Under the pieces are notes generated by a model that saw only the letters and a program-made list of their open reading frames with translations, was not told the DNA's origin and ran no database searches. 64,000 nt of DNA, from NCBI GenBank assembly GCA_046290815.1, contig JBKBUF010000004.1, positions 1 to 64,000 on the forward strand, in the 5' to 3' direction. How positions within the stretch are numbered: the first letter of the stretch is position 1; every line of letters starts with the position of its first letter. Made by a program: the position numbers and the translations under genes. Source of the DNA: JBKBUF01 sp046290815 (GTDB taxonomy: Bacteria > Bacteroidota > Bacteroidia > Cytophagales > Cytophagaceae). Positions 1-7,376 of the stretch are shown here, piece after piece.

Positions 1-13
1 ATTTTTGATTTAA

Positions 14-1402
14 AGATGTGGAATATTACGTCGTGCTGCAGATAATATTATTAATAGCCGCACCTATGTGAAGGATACCAATTACACGCTTTACGCTGAT
101 CCTTTATTTCACTTTGAAACTGGTCAGGATAGAAGTGCTTCCAGAAGAGTATATACCAACACCAGAGGCGTGCAGGTCGGCGGAACTTTGGGTAATAATG
201 TGGCCTTTTATTCTTCCTTTTATGAAAGCCAGGGGACATTTGTGGATTATATGGACCAATATATTCAGCAATCCCGAGTAGTACCCGGGCAAGGTGAGCC
301 GAAAACATTTAAGGGTAACAGGTCTGAATATGATTATAATATGGCTGAAGCTTATGTCAATTATAAAGCAAAGCAGTTTTTTAATTTCACCTTGGGGTAT
401 GGAAAGAATTTTATTGGCAATGGTTATCGATCACTGCTGCTTTCTGATAACACTTTTAATTATCCTTATTTTAAAATCACAACTGATGTTTGGCGTATAA
501 GATATACCAACATCTACACCCAGTTTCAGGATATCTATAACCACACGGCAAATACTGTACAGGGCAAGGGTTATCCTAAAAAGTATGGCAGTTTTCATTA
601 TCTGAGTTTGAATGTCTCAAAATCACTGAACATCGGACTTTTTGAAAGTGTCATCTGGCAAGGCTCCGACTCCTCCCATTATAGGACTTATGATTTTACT
701 TATCTTAACCCTGTTATTTTTTACCGTTCAGCAGAATATGGCATGGGCTCTCCTGATAATAGTTTAATTGGTTTAAACCTCTTGTATAAAGTAACTAACA
801 CCTGGAGCTTTTACGGACAATTTATTCTTGATGATTTCAAATTTGCAGAGTATAAAAAAGGAAATGAAAAGTACAGGCAGAAATATGGTTTTCAATTTGG
901 AACAAAGGTGTATGACCTTTTTGCTATAAAGAATCTACATTTTCTTGCAGAGTACAATTATGTAATGCCTTTCACTTATTCTCATCGCTGGCCTAGGCAA
1001 AACTATTCACACTACAACCAGGCACTTGCTCACCCCTTAGGAGCAAATTTTAAAGAATGGGTAGGGATAATTAATTACCGTATTGGAAGATTGGTAACTG
1101 AATTTAAATACATCAATGCCAACTACGGCGAAAACAGTGCTACTGTAAATTATGGAAGAGATATCTTTATCCCAGAGCATGTCAATTTTCAATATTCAAG
1201 ACATGCTGGGCAGGGCATACCTGTGAATCTGAATTTTGCTCAGGTGAAATTAGGCTACATTATCAACCCTGCCACAAATATGAAGGTCGAATTGACTTAT
1301 TTACACCGGATGCTAAATCAGCAAGGTATGTCAAAACATCTTACGCAATATATAGGTCTGGCCTTTAAGACTGATTTGAGGAATTTTTATAATGATTTTT
1401 AA
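14..1402 (+). CDS. RemB/Wzi-like outer-membrane beta-barrel protein, 5' end disrupted
   Basis: About 460 residues of a large barrel with alternating aromatic strands and a terminal Phe (ends YNDF). The N-terminal part (ADPLFHFETG, NTRGVQVGG) and the block GYGKNFIGNGYRSLLLSD resemble the gliding-motility protein RemB and Wzi-type capsule-assembly barrels; that match is from memory and covers the whole length. The usual family is about 550 residues, so the N-terminus is missing. The frame is open from base 14 after a TAA at 11-13. The only conventional start inside it is GTG at 68, which lies in the middle of conserved sequence, so the true start is probably upstream of the window. No signal peptide is visible. 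Role: outer-membrane protein linked to surface polysaccharide or gliding (inference). Confidence 0.6.
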   Translation, partial: RCGILRRAADNIINSRTYVKDTNYTLYADPLFHFETGQDRSASRRVYTNTRGVQVGGTLGNNVAFYSSFYESQGTFVDYMDQYIQQSRVVPGQGEPKTFKGNRSEYDYNMAEAYVNYKAKQFFNFTLGYGKNFIGNGYRSLLLSDNTFNYPYFKITTDVWRIRYTNIYTQFQDIYNHTANTVQGKGYPKKYGSFHYLSLNVSKSLNIGLFESVIWQGSDSSHYRTYDFTYLNPVIFYRSAEYGMGSPDNSLIGLNLLYKVTNTWSFYGQFILDDFKFAEYKKGNEKYRQKYGFQFGTKVYDLFAIKNLHFLAEYNYVMPFTYSHRWPRQNYSHYNQALAHPLGANFKEWVGIINYRIGRLVTEFKYINANYGENSATVNYGRDIFIPEHVNFQYSRHAGQGIPVNLNFAQVKLGYIINPATNMKVELTYLHRMLNQQGMSKHLTQYIGLAFKTDLRNFYNDF

Positions 1403-1419
1403 TTGCTTCGCAAAAGAGT

Positions 1420-1461
1420 TTCACGCAAAGAGAGCAAAGGAGGCGCAAAGAACGCAAAGAA
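1420..1461 (+). repeat. GCAAAG-word dispersed repeat, copy 1
   Basis: A 42-bp stretch built from repeats of GCAAAG words, just after the barrel gene. Its reverse complement recurs at 4923-4964 with a single mismatch. The rest of the 1403-1649 gap shows nothing else that I recognise. Confidence 0.75.
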
Positions 1462-1635
1462 GGTAGTAAGTGAGGCAAGAATAAGTCTAAAGGTCAGAAC
1501 TAAGAACCGTGTCTTTAAGAATATATGGAATACTAAAGTAAGCTGTCGAGATTAAGACAAAAGAGCGCGAAGCATACGATTATCCAATGCTAACTCCTGT
1601 CGTAACCCGAGCAACATCCAACAACTGTCAACACT

Positions 1636-1649
1636 CTATTGCCTACTGC
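1636..1649 (-). repeat. GCAGTAGGCAATAG word, copy 1
   Basis: On the minus strand this 14-mer begins directly after the TAA stop of the DUF6089-like gene. The same word recurs at 3902-3920, 4102-4120 and, in variant form, 21977-21995, each time at the 3' end of a gene and on that gene's strand. Confidence 0.7.
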
Positions 1650-2510
1650 TTAATGTTTTCTCAAGAACTTTGGATGCTTCGCTCTGAAATGGGCTATATT
1701 CGAAATAAAGGTATAGCGTGCTTTAACCTGGAAAATGAAATATCCGTCATTTTTATCCGGATTTCCTCGTTGCCATCTGTGAGAATTTGGGTGGGAAGAC
1801 CTGTTGGAAAGTCCGGCAGAGACTTCATCATCAAAGGTGTCTTTGGGTTTAAATTGCTTGGAGCTGACATCATCAAGATAATCAGTGAAAGTAAACCTAT
1901 AACCTGCCTCGGCCATGAAGTCCAGGTGGCGTTGAAATTTAATCCTTACACCTATGCCAACCGGTATTATAACTGTAGCCTGTCCATATCTTACGCCTTC
2001 TGTCTGATGTTTTCTCAGGTAATACCATTTTCCATCATACTGACCTCTTGGATAGAAGAAGCAAACCCCTAAGCCCATAAATCCATAAGGATTTAATAAT
2101 TTTCTTTTTCTGAAATGTTTTGTGTATTCGTAATAATCAAATTGTCCTGCTGCAAATAATTCTAAATTGCCAGATCGGAAACCTAAATTTCTTTTTTCCC
2201 AAACATCTCTGGAGGATAATCTGAAATAATTTACGTCAAGCCTTGCATGCCAATGAGGAGCTACTCTAATAAGTGCTCCAACCCCAAAATTAGGCCTGAA
2301 CTGCATACAACTGAATTTGTCGCAAAGGTCTCCATAGTAGGTAGATAATCCGATATTTGCAGTTAAGCTGGTTCTTTCATGCATCCTCCATGAATTGGAA
2401 TTGGTAAGGTGGTTGTGTACCCTTCTACCGAAAATATTCCGCTGAGCTTCTGCTGAATAGCTCAACAAAAGCATACTAAAAAATAGGACTGAAACTCTGA
2501 ATAAATTCAT
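1650..2510 (-). CDS. DUF6089-like outer-membrane beta-barrel protein
   Basis: A 286-residue secreted protein. The first 22 residues are a signal peptide ending SAEAQ. The rest reads as an eight-stranded small barrel: LTANIGLSTYYGDLCDKF, then VGALIRVAPHWHARLDVNYFRL, GFMGLGVCFFYP, IPVGIGVRIKF and FMAEAGYRFTFTDYLDDV. The early YYGD motif and the TDYLDDVS motif are typical of Bacteroidota porin-family proteins annotated as DUF6089 or outer-membrane beta-barrel. It lies divergent from the serine hydrolase, with a 192-bp shared upstream region. Substrate unknown. The plus-strand frame over it (1587-2072) is a shadow. Confidence 0.75.
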   Translation of the reverse strand: MNLFRVSVLFFSMLLLSYSAEAQRNIFGRRVHNHLTNSNSWRMHERTSLTANIGLSTYYGDLCDKFSCMQFRPNFGVGALIRVAPHWHARLDVNYFRLSSRDVWEKRNLGFRSGNLELFAAGQFDYYEYTKHFRKRKLLNPYGFMGLGVCFFYPRGQYDGKWYYLRKHQTEGVRYGQATVIIPVGIGVRIKFQRHLDFMAEAGYRFTFTDYLDDVSSKQFKPKDTFDDEVSAGLSNRSSHPNSHRWQRGNPDKNDGYFIFQVKARYTFISNIAHFRAKHPKFLRKH

Positions 2511-2674
2511 TGCAGTTGGCTGAAATAAATATTTATTGCATTATACCAACTCTAAAGGTAGTAAGTTTTTCCTTTTTATACAATAACGCAAAAGGAAATT
2601 GGTTATGGAACTGTCTGGGATAGATAAAAATTTACTTTTTTATCAGTTCTGTACAAAAAATCCTATAAAAAGTA

Positions 2675-2682
2675 TAATTTTG
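2675..2682 (+). promoter_or_regulatory. candidate -7 element (TAATTTTG)
   Basis: Matches the Bacteroidota -7 consensus TAnnTTTG and lies 20 bp before the start codon of the serine hydrolase. No clear TTTG -33 element is seen at 19-21 bp upstream, so the call is weak. Confidence 0.35.
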
Positions 2683-2702
2683 TTTGGTATTTACACAGCA
2701 CT

Positions 2703-3878
2703 ATGAAATCGGCCTGGTTACTGATGGTTGCATTTTACCTGTTTTCCTGCTCGGGATCAAAGGAGAACTCTCCCGGTACCGAAAATCCTGCAATTTCTGC
2801 ATCTATGGTCAGCGCTGTAGAACAGCCGGAAACAACTCTCGATGAATCTGCTCTCACCAAGGCCTCCAAAATCGACAAGCTCTGCAATAGCCTGGTAAAT
2901 TCCAAACAATTCAATGGCTGTGTCCTGATATCGGAAAACAATAAAATCATCTATAAAAACTGCAAGGGCTATAGTGACTTTAAAAATAAAATCGAACTCA
3001 CAGACAGTTCTGCATTTCATCTTGCCTCTGTATCCAAACAGTTTACCGCAATGGCCATTATGCTGCTATATGAAGAAGGTAAACTTTCATATGATGATGA
3101 TGTACAAAAATGGCTGCCTGAGCTTCCCTATGAAGGCATAACAGTACGACATCTGTTGCTTCATACATCCGGTGTTCCTAATATTCTGAACTACGTTCCA
3201 TACTACATCACTTTCTGGGACTCCTGCGAAATGGCAAGAAATCACGATCTGGTGGAGATATACAAAAACAAAAAGCCAAGGAGACAGGGTAAACCGGGAA
3301 GCAGGTTTTCTTACAACAACTCAGGTTATGTATTACTCGCTCTTATTGTGGAACGAATCTCTGGAATGAGCTTTAAGGAATTTGTTGAGCAAAGAATTTT
3401 CACTCCTCTCCAAATGACTCATTCCTTTGTCATCGATGTAGAGAAGGAGGCTGCTAACAAGGTGAAATGCTATGGTCCATACAGAAGGGGAGGTTATGCT
3501 CCGGATGATAATGATGTACGCAATGGTTTCACCGGTGAAAAAGGTATCTACTGCAGTGCAATTGATTTATACAAATGGGATCAGGCACTGACCAATCATA
3601 GGCTGGTAAAAAAAGAAACCCTCGAAGAAGCCTTCAGTAACGGTAGACTATCGAATGGTAAAGAAATTCCCTATGGCTTCGGATGGAGGAAAAGCAGGAA
3701 AAACAAAAACCTGATTTACCACTTCGGGCATTGGAGAGGAGCGAAGACTTGCATCATCCGATTTCCGGAACAGAATAACTGCATTATCATTCTCAATAAT
3801 ACAAGTTCATCCAGAATCAAATCTCTGGCAATGTCCATTGCGAAGGTGTTAAATAATGGAGGGGCTGTTGAACTGTAA
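2703..3878 (+). CDS. Serine hydrolase lipoprotein, beta-lactamase / S12 family
   Basis: A 391-residue protein with a lipoprotein signal (YLFSC, Cys16), so probably membrane-anchored in the periplasm or on the surface. The fold is the class C beta-lactamase/DD-peptidase type: nucleophile motif SVSK at residues 109-112, then Tyr-x-Asn as YNN near residue 204, then a C-terminal HFGHWRG in place of the usual HxG/KTG motif. The block LASVSKQFTAMAIMLL and the HLLLHTSGVPN loop are standard for this family. Members hydrolyse D-amino peptides, esters or beta-lactams; the substrate here cannot be told from sequence. A single gene facing the convergent SGNH hydrolase. Confidence 0.85.
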   Translation: MKSAWLLMVAFYLFSCSGSKENSPGTENPAISASMVSAVEQPETTLDESALTKASKIDKLCNSLVNSKQFNGCVLISENNKIIYKNCKGYSDFKNKIELTDSSAFHLASVSKQFTAMAIMLLYEEGKLSYDDDVQKWLPELPYEGITVRHLLLHTSGVPNILNYVPYYITFWDSCEMARNHDLVEIYKNKKPRRQGKPGSRFSYNNSGYVLLALIVERISGMSFKEFVEQRIFTPLQMTHSFVIDVEKEAANKVKCYGPYRRGGYAPDDNDVRNGFTGEKGIYCSAIDLYKWDQALTNHRLVKKETLEEAFSNGRLSNGKEIPYGFGWRKSRKNKNLIYHFGHWRGAKTCIIRFPEQNNCIIILNNTSSSRIKSLAMSIAKVLNNGGAVEL

Positions 3879-3901
3879 GATCAGTAGGCACTATGCAGTA
3901 T

Positions 3902-3920
3902 GCAGTAGGCAATAGGCAGT
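3902..3920 (+). repeat. GCAGTAGGCAATAGGCAGT word, copy 2 (left arm of inverted repeat)
   Basis: Lies 24 bp after the serine hydrolase stop inside a run of GCAGTA/GGCAAT words (about 3882-3926). It pairs with 4102-4120 in inverted orientation, 18 of 19 bases matching, across about 180 bp of plain AT-rich DNA between two convergent genes. Confidence 0.75.
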
Positions 3921-4101
3921 AAGCAATTTATCTGTTGATAAATATGTTGCATATCCCGGTTTTTTGTGAGCCATATATTTGGACATTTGGATTAGTATCC
4001 ATTTTTATCCATCGTCAAAGAATAAATAAGGTTAATCTAAATCTAATAAGTTTAAACTGGATATTAGATGATAATTGTTAGTGTCCTGCTGCCTGCTGCC
4101 G

Positions 4102-4120
4102 ACTGCCTATTGCCTACCGC
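4102..4120 (-). repeat. GCGGTAGGCAATAGGCAGT word, copy 3 (right arm of inverted repeat)
   Basis: Minus-strand copy within a run of the same words at 4084-4131. It contains the TAG stop codon of the SGNH hydrolase, so the repeat supplies that protein's last residues (GGRQ). Confidence 0.75.
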
Positions 4121-4709
4121 CTACTGCTACTATGACTTCCGTCCACATTCCATACATCCTGCCAGAGGGATGAAGCTGGTCCGCGGCAAGCAATGAATGG
4201 TCTTCTCCTGCCTTTCTGCTGATACCTGTTACATCAACCCGGTGAATATTTTGAGATAGGCATATCTGCTTATTAGCTTTGTTGAATTCATCTATTTCCT
4301 CTGCGATTTTTCTTCTGTCTTTTCCTTCAGCAAATGGTGTTACGCCCCAATCGGGAATAGAAAGTACAGTAACGTTTTCACTTTTATCAGCACAAAATCT
4401 TTTTGATAAACTCAGCAACTCCTGAAATTCTGTTTTGTATTCCTGCAGAGAATATCCTCTGTACTGATTATTCACACCGATAAGCAGAAAGACCTTGTCA
4501 TAGTCATGAGACAGGGAAGTCTTTTTTATTTCTTCCAGTAGTTCGCCTGTAGTCCACCCGGTCTTGGCAATAATATCGTAATGGACTTCCTTGTGCTGAA
4601 GTTTTAATTTTTGTACAAGCTGAGCAGGATATGTGTCATGAGCTTCGACTCCTTCCCCTACAGTATAGGAATCGCCGAGGAATAAGATTTTTAAAGATTG
4701 CAATTGCAT
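4107..4709 (-). CDS. SGNH/GDSL-type hydrolase
   Basis: A 200-residue single-domain esterase/lipase-fold enzyme. Block I is ILFLGDSYTVGEG with the Ser nucleophile at residue 14; block III is LLIGVNNQYRG (Asn); block V is DQLHPSG with Asp177 and His180. I start it at the ATG at 4709, which gives the standard N-terminus one short strand before GDS. The longer open frame to 4838 runs through a terminator hairpin and is not credible. No signal peptide, so probably cytoplasmic. The C-terminal GGRQ and the stop come from the GCAGTAGG repeat. Substrate not predictable: an acyl ester of lipid, sugar or peptide. Confidence 0.85.
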   Translation of the reverse strand: MQLQSLKILFLGDSYTVGEGVEAHDTYPAQLVQKLKLQHKEVHYDIIAKTGWTTGELLEEIKKTSLSHDYDKVFLLIGVNNQYRGYSLQEYKTEFQELLSLSKRFCADKSENVTVLSIPDWGVTPFAEGKDRRKIAEEIDEFNKANKQICLSQNIHRVDVTGISRKAGEDHSLLAADQLHPSGRMYGMWTEVIVAVGGRQ

Positions 4710-4803
4710 GGATGCAAAATAAATGGAAACTTTTAAATACAAAATACAAATCACAAAATGACAATTTTTAAAAGCCAAAACCGTAGTTTCATTCATCCGA
4801 TAC

Positions 4804-4835
4804 AAAAAAAATACCTGTCGTGTTAAGACAGGTAT
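4804..4835 (-). terminator. Rho-independent terminator downstream of amtB
   Basis: A perfect 9-bp stem, ATACCTGTC / GACAGGTAT, with a 7-base loop, followed on the minus strand by an eight-T run. It lies 137 bp after the amtB stop and between amtB and the SGNH gene on the same strand. Confidence 0.85.
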
Positions 4836-4922
4836 CATTATATGTTATCAGGTTGGGATAAGAAGAGACTTATTTCCTTTGCAATCTTTACTCTTATCTT
4901 CTCTCTTCTCTCTTTTAAATCT

Positions 4923-4964
4923 TTCTTTGCGTTCTTTGCGCCTCCTTTGCTCCCTTTGCGTGAA
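4923..4964 (-). repeat. GCAAAG-word dispersed repeat, copy 2
   Basis: Inverted copy of 1420-1461 (41 of 42 bases), here immediately downstream of amtB and in amtB's sense. Confidence 0.75.
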
Positions 4965-4971
4965 CCTTTTT

Positions 4972-6378
4972 TTACATTTTTTCCATTTCAAAATTATAAG
5001 CCTTCATACCATGTTCTCCGAGATCAAGGCCTTCCAGTTCTTCTTTTGCTGCAACTCTTAATCCTATGGTTTTATCTATAGCAAAGAATACAAGAAATGA
5101 GACAGGAAATACCACCAGTGCGGTAGCGAATACTCCTATAAACTGAGCGAAAAGTTGCTGTCCTCCTGCAAGATTTCCGAATATCCCTACTGCAAGTGTT
5201 CCGAAGATACCGCAAACCAGGTGAACGGAAGTAGCACCTACAGGATCATCTACTTTAAGTTTGTCAAACAACAAAACAGCAAACACTACCAGTGCTCCGG
5301 ATATAAGTCCTATGATAATAGCCTCGGTCGGACTCATCTGATCCGCTCCTGCAGTGATCCCTACCAGTCCTCCAAGGATACCGTTCAGCACCATACTAAG
5401 GTCAAGTGATTTTGTAACAATGAAACTGGTGAACTTTGCGCCAATTGCACCTGCTGCTGCTGCGAGTGATGTAGTTACAAGAACAAGAGAAACAAGACCC
5501 GGATCAGCTGAAAGTACAGAACCGCCATTGAAACCAAACCATCCTAACCACAGAAGGAAAACTCCTATAGCTGCCAGCGGCATACTGTGTCCTGGTATAG
5601 GCATTATTCTTCCATCTGCATATTTGCCTATTCTTGGTCCGAGAACAAGTACCCCTGCAAGTGCAGCCCAACCACCTACTGAGTGAACGATAGTAGAGCC
5701 AGCAAAGTCATAGAAAGGAGTGCCGGTATTTTCTCCTGCTTCATTTACTTGTTTTAATGCTTCTGCAAACAAGCCACCATCTGTTCCTAATGTTGCAAGA
5801 AATCCGCCTCCCCATTTCCAGAATCCTACCAGAGGGTATAAAATTCCTACCAGGATGATTGAGAAAAGCAGGAAGCTCCATAATTTGATTCTTTCTGCAA
5901 CTGCTCCTGATACAATTGTTGCCGCGGTGGCAGCAAACATAGCCTGGAATAAGAAATCAGTCCAGTAGGTATATGAGTTATTGAAATATTCTCCGGTAGT
6001 ACCATTGCCTGGGAGTTTTAATCCGAAGCCGGTAAATGCAAAGAATCCACCCGCATAGTCACCGCCGGGATACATCATATTAAATCCCCACAGGCAATAA
6101 AGGAGTAGACCCATAGACGGGATTAAAGTGTTTTTAAATAATATGTTAACAGTGTTTTTTGATCTTGCAAGTCCTGATTCCACTGTTGCAAAACCAAGGT
6201 GCATTACAAATACCAGAGCAGTTGCTATCATCATCCAAAGGTTATTGGCAGTGAATATGGCATTTGCTACATTCAAATCTGTTGCAGACAATGCTGCCTG
6301 AGTTGCATATGCCGCTTCGGCTACAGGGGTTGCAGAAGCAGTCACTATATTTAAAGAGTCTGTTATTGCTTGTTCCAT
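4972..6378 (-). CDS. amtB: Ammonium transporter AmtB
   Basis: A 468-residue inner-membrane channel of the Amt/Rh family with about eleven membrane segments. The pore twin-histidine residues are visible in TIVHSVGGWAAL and TSVHLVCGIFGT, and the family Asp in FYDFAGSTIVHS. The early motif LGFATVESGLARSKN is typical. The N-terminal 40 residues are longer than in the E. coli protein. It lies 60 bp downstream of the PII gene on the same strand, the usual glnK-amtB operon, where GlnK blocks the pore when nitrogen is plentiful. A terminator follows at 4804-4835. Confidence 0.95.
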   Translation of the reverse strand: MEQAITDSLNIVTASATPVAEAAYATQAALSATDLNVANAIFTANNLWMMIATALVFVMHLGFATVESGLARSKNTVNILFKNTLIPSMGLLLYCLWGFNMMYPGGDYAGGFFAFTGFGLKLPGNGTTGEYFNNSYTYWTDFLFQAMFAATAATIVSGAVAERIKLWSFLLFSIILVGILYPLVGFWKWGGGFLATLGTDGGLFAEALKQVNEAGENTGTPFYDFAGSTIVHSVGGWAALAGVLVLGPRIGKYADGRIMPIPGHSMPLAAIGVFLLWLGWFGFNGGSVLSADPGLVSLVLVTTSLAAAAGAIGAKFTSFIVTKSLDLSMVLNGILGGLVGITAGADQMSPTEAIIIGLISGALVVFAVLLFDKLKVDDPVGATSVHLVCGIFGTLAVGIFGNLAGGQQLFAQFIGVFATALVVFPVSFLVFFAIDKTIGLRVAAKEELEGLDLGEHGMKAYNFEMEKM

Positions 6379-6438
6379 GTTAGTAAATAATTTATTAAAG
6401 GTTGTGTAATGGTATTTTAGTAAAGGTTGTAGGTTATA

Positions 6439-6777
6439 TTATAGAGCCGAGATTCCTCTTTCTCCTGATCTGATTCTTATAGCCTCTTCCACAGGGGAGA
6501 TAAATATTTTTCCGTCTCCGATTTCACCTGTATTGGCACTTCCGAGAATAGCGCTGATGATTTCGTCTACAGTGTCGTTTGAGGCAACAATGGTGATTTT
6601 AGTTCTGGCGATGGAACCCAGGTCGTATTCCTGTCCGCGATACACCGTTTTTTCGGTCTTCTGATTTCCCACACCTTTTACATCCTGAAAAGTGAAGAAG
6701 TCAATACCAATTTTGTGTAAGGCCTCTTTTACAGGGTAAAAGTGAGAGGTACGAATGATGGCTTCAATTTTTTTCAT
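6439..6777 (-). CDS. glnK: Nitrogen regulatory protein P-II (GlnK/GlnB)
   Basis: A 112-residue PII signal protein. It has the full family pattern: N-terminal MKKIEAIIR, T-loop with Tyr51 (GQEYDLGS), and the C-terminal signature TGEIGDGKIF followed by EEAIRIRSGERG, which binds ATP/ADP and 2-oxoglutarate. Tyr51 sits at the position uridylylated in proteobacteria; whether it is modified here is unknown. Pairing with amtB points to the GlnK role of gating ammonium uptake. It is first in the operon, so the promoter should lie in the AT-rich gap above 6778. Confidence 0.94.
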   Translation of the reverse strand: MKKIEAIIRTSHFYPVKEALHKIGIDFFTFQDVKGVGNQKTEKTVYRGQEYDLGSIARTKITIVASNDTVDEIISAILGSANTGEIGDGKIFISPVEEAIRIRSGERGISAL

Positions 6778-7376
6778 AATTAATTGGGTTAAAATTAGAT
6801 TTTAGTCATTTATATATTAATAAGGGTTTAAGCTGCCATTCTCATTGTAATTCTTGGAAAAGTTATAATTCCACCAGTGATCGTCGAATAATTTAAGCTA
6901 TCCTTGGAATATTTATATACATGTTTCTTATTCGATAATTTAAAAAAGACTTAAACTTGAATATTAGTTAAAATTTTAATCTACTTTTTTAAAATATGAT
7001 ATAAAATTAAAATAATAAGTTTAAAAAACAAGCATAAAAATTTAAAATTATATAAAAATATTAAAAATAGGTTTAAAAATTAACACGAATTATATAATCG
7101 TCTATTGCTTTAAATTATCAGATATGTTAAAAAAGTAATAAAAACACAGAAATGTCCTTAGTGGAGCATGGGATTTAAACCAATGCCGATAACTTTGAAA
7201 TGTTATAATGTCTGCAACCTGTGCTGCAATCGGATATAAGTCCGGCATAAATCATTGAATATCCATATAATTGTATTTAATTAAGGTTTGAAAACATTCC
7301 CTGAGTGAATTTGCTTTTATCAATACCTCAGAGGCTTAGCTTTCGTATCACTGAGTATCACTACAGAGGAAATCTT
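6778..7376. other. AT-rich intergenic region between divergent glnK and Omp85 genes
   Basis: About 600 bp without a gene. The left half is very AT-rich and must hold the glnK promoter, but I see no clear sigma-54 or TTTG/TAnnTTTG pair there. A TAACTTTG at 7190-7197 on the plus strand fits the -7 consensus and could drive the Omp85-like gene, leaving a leader of about 170 bp. No tRNA or riboswitch fold was recognised. Confidence 0.4.

Noticed and set aside
1587..2072. 161-codon plus-strand frame
   Set aside because: Antisense shadow of the DUF6089-like gene, which has a signal peptide and barrel strands.
4710..4838. N-terminal extension of the SGNH hydrolase
   Set aside because: It is encoded by a terminator hairpin and AT-rich spacer; the ATG at 4709 gives the usual start.
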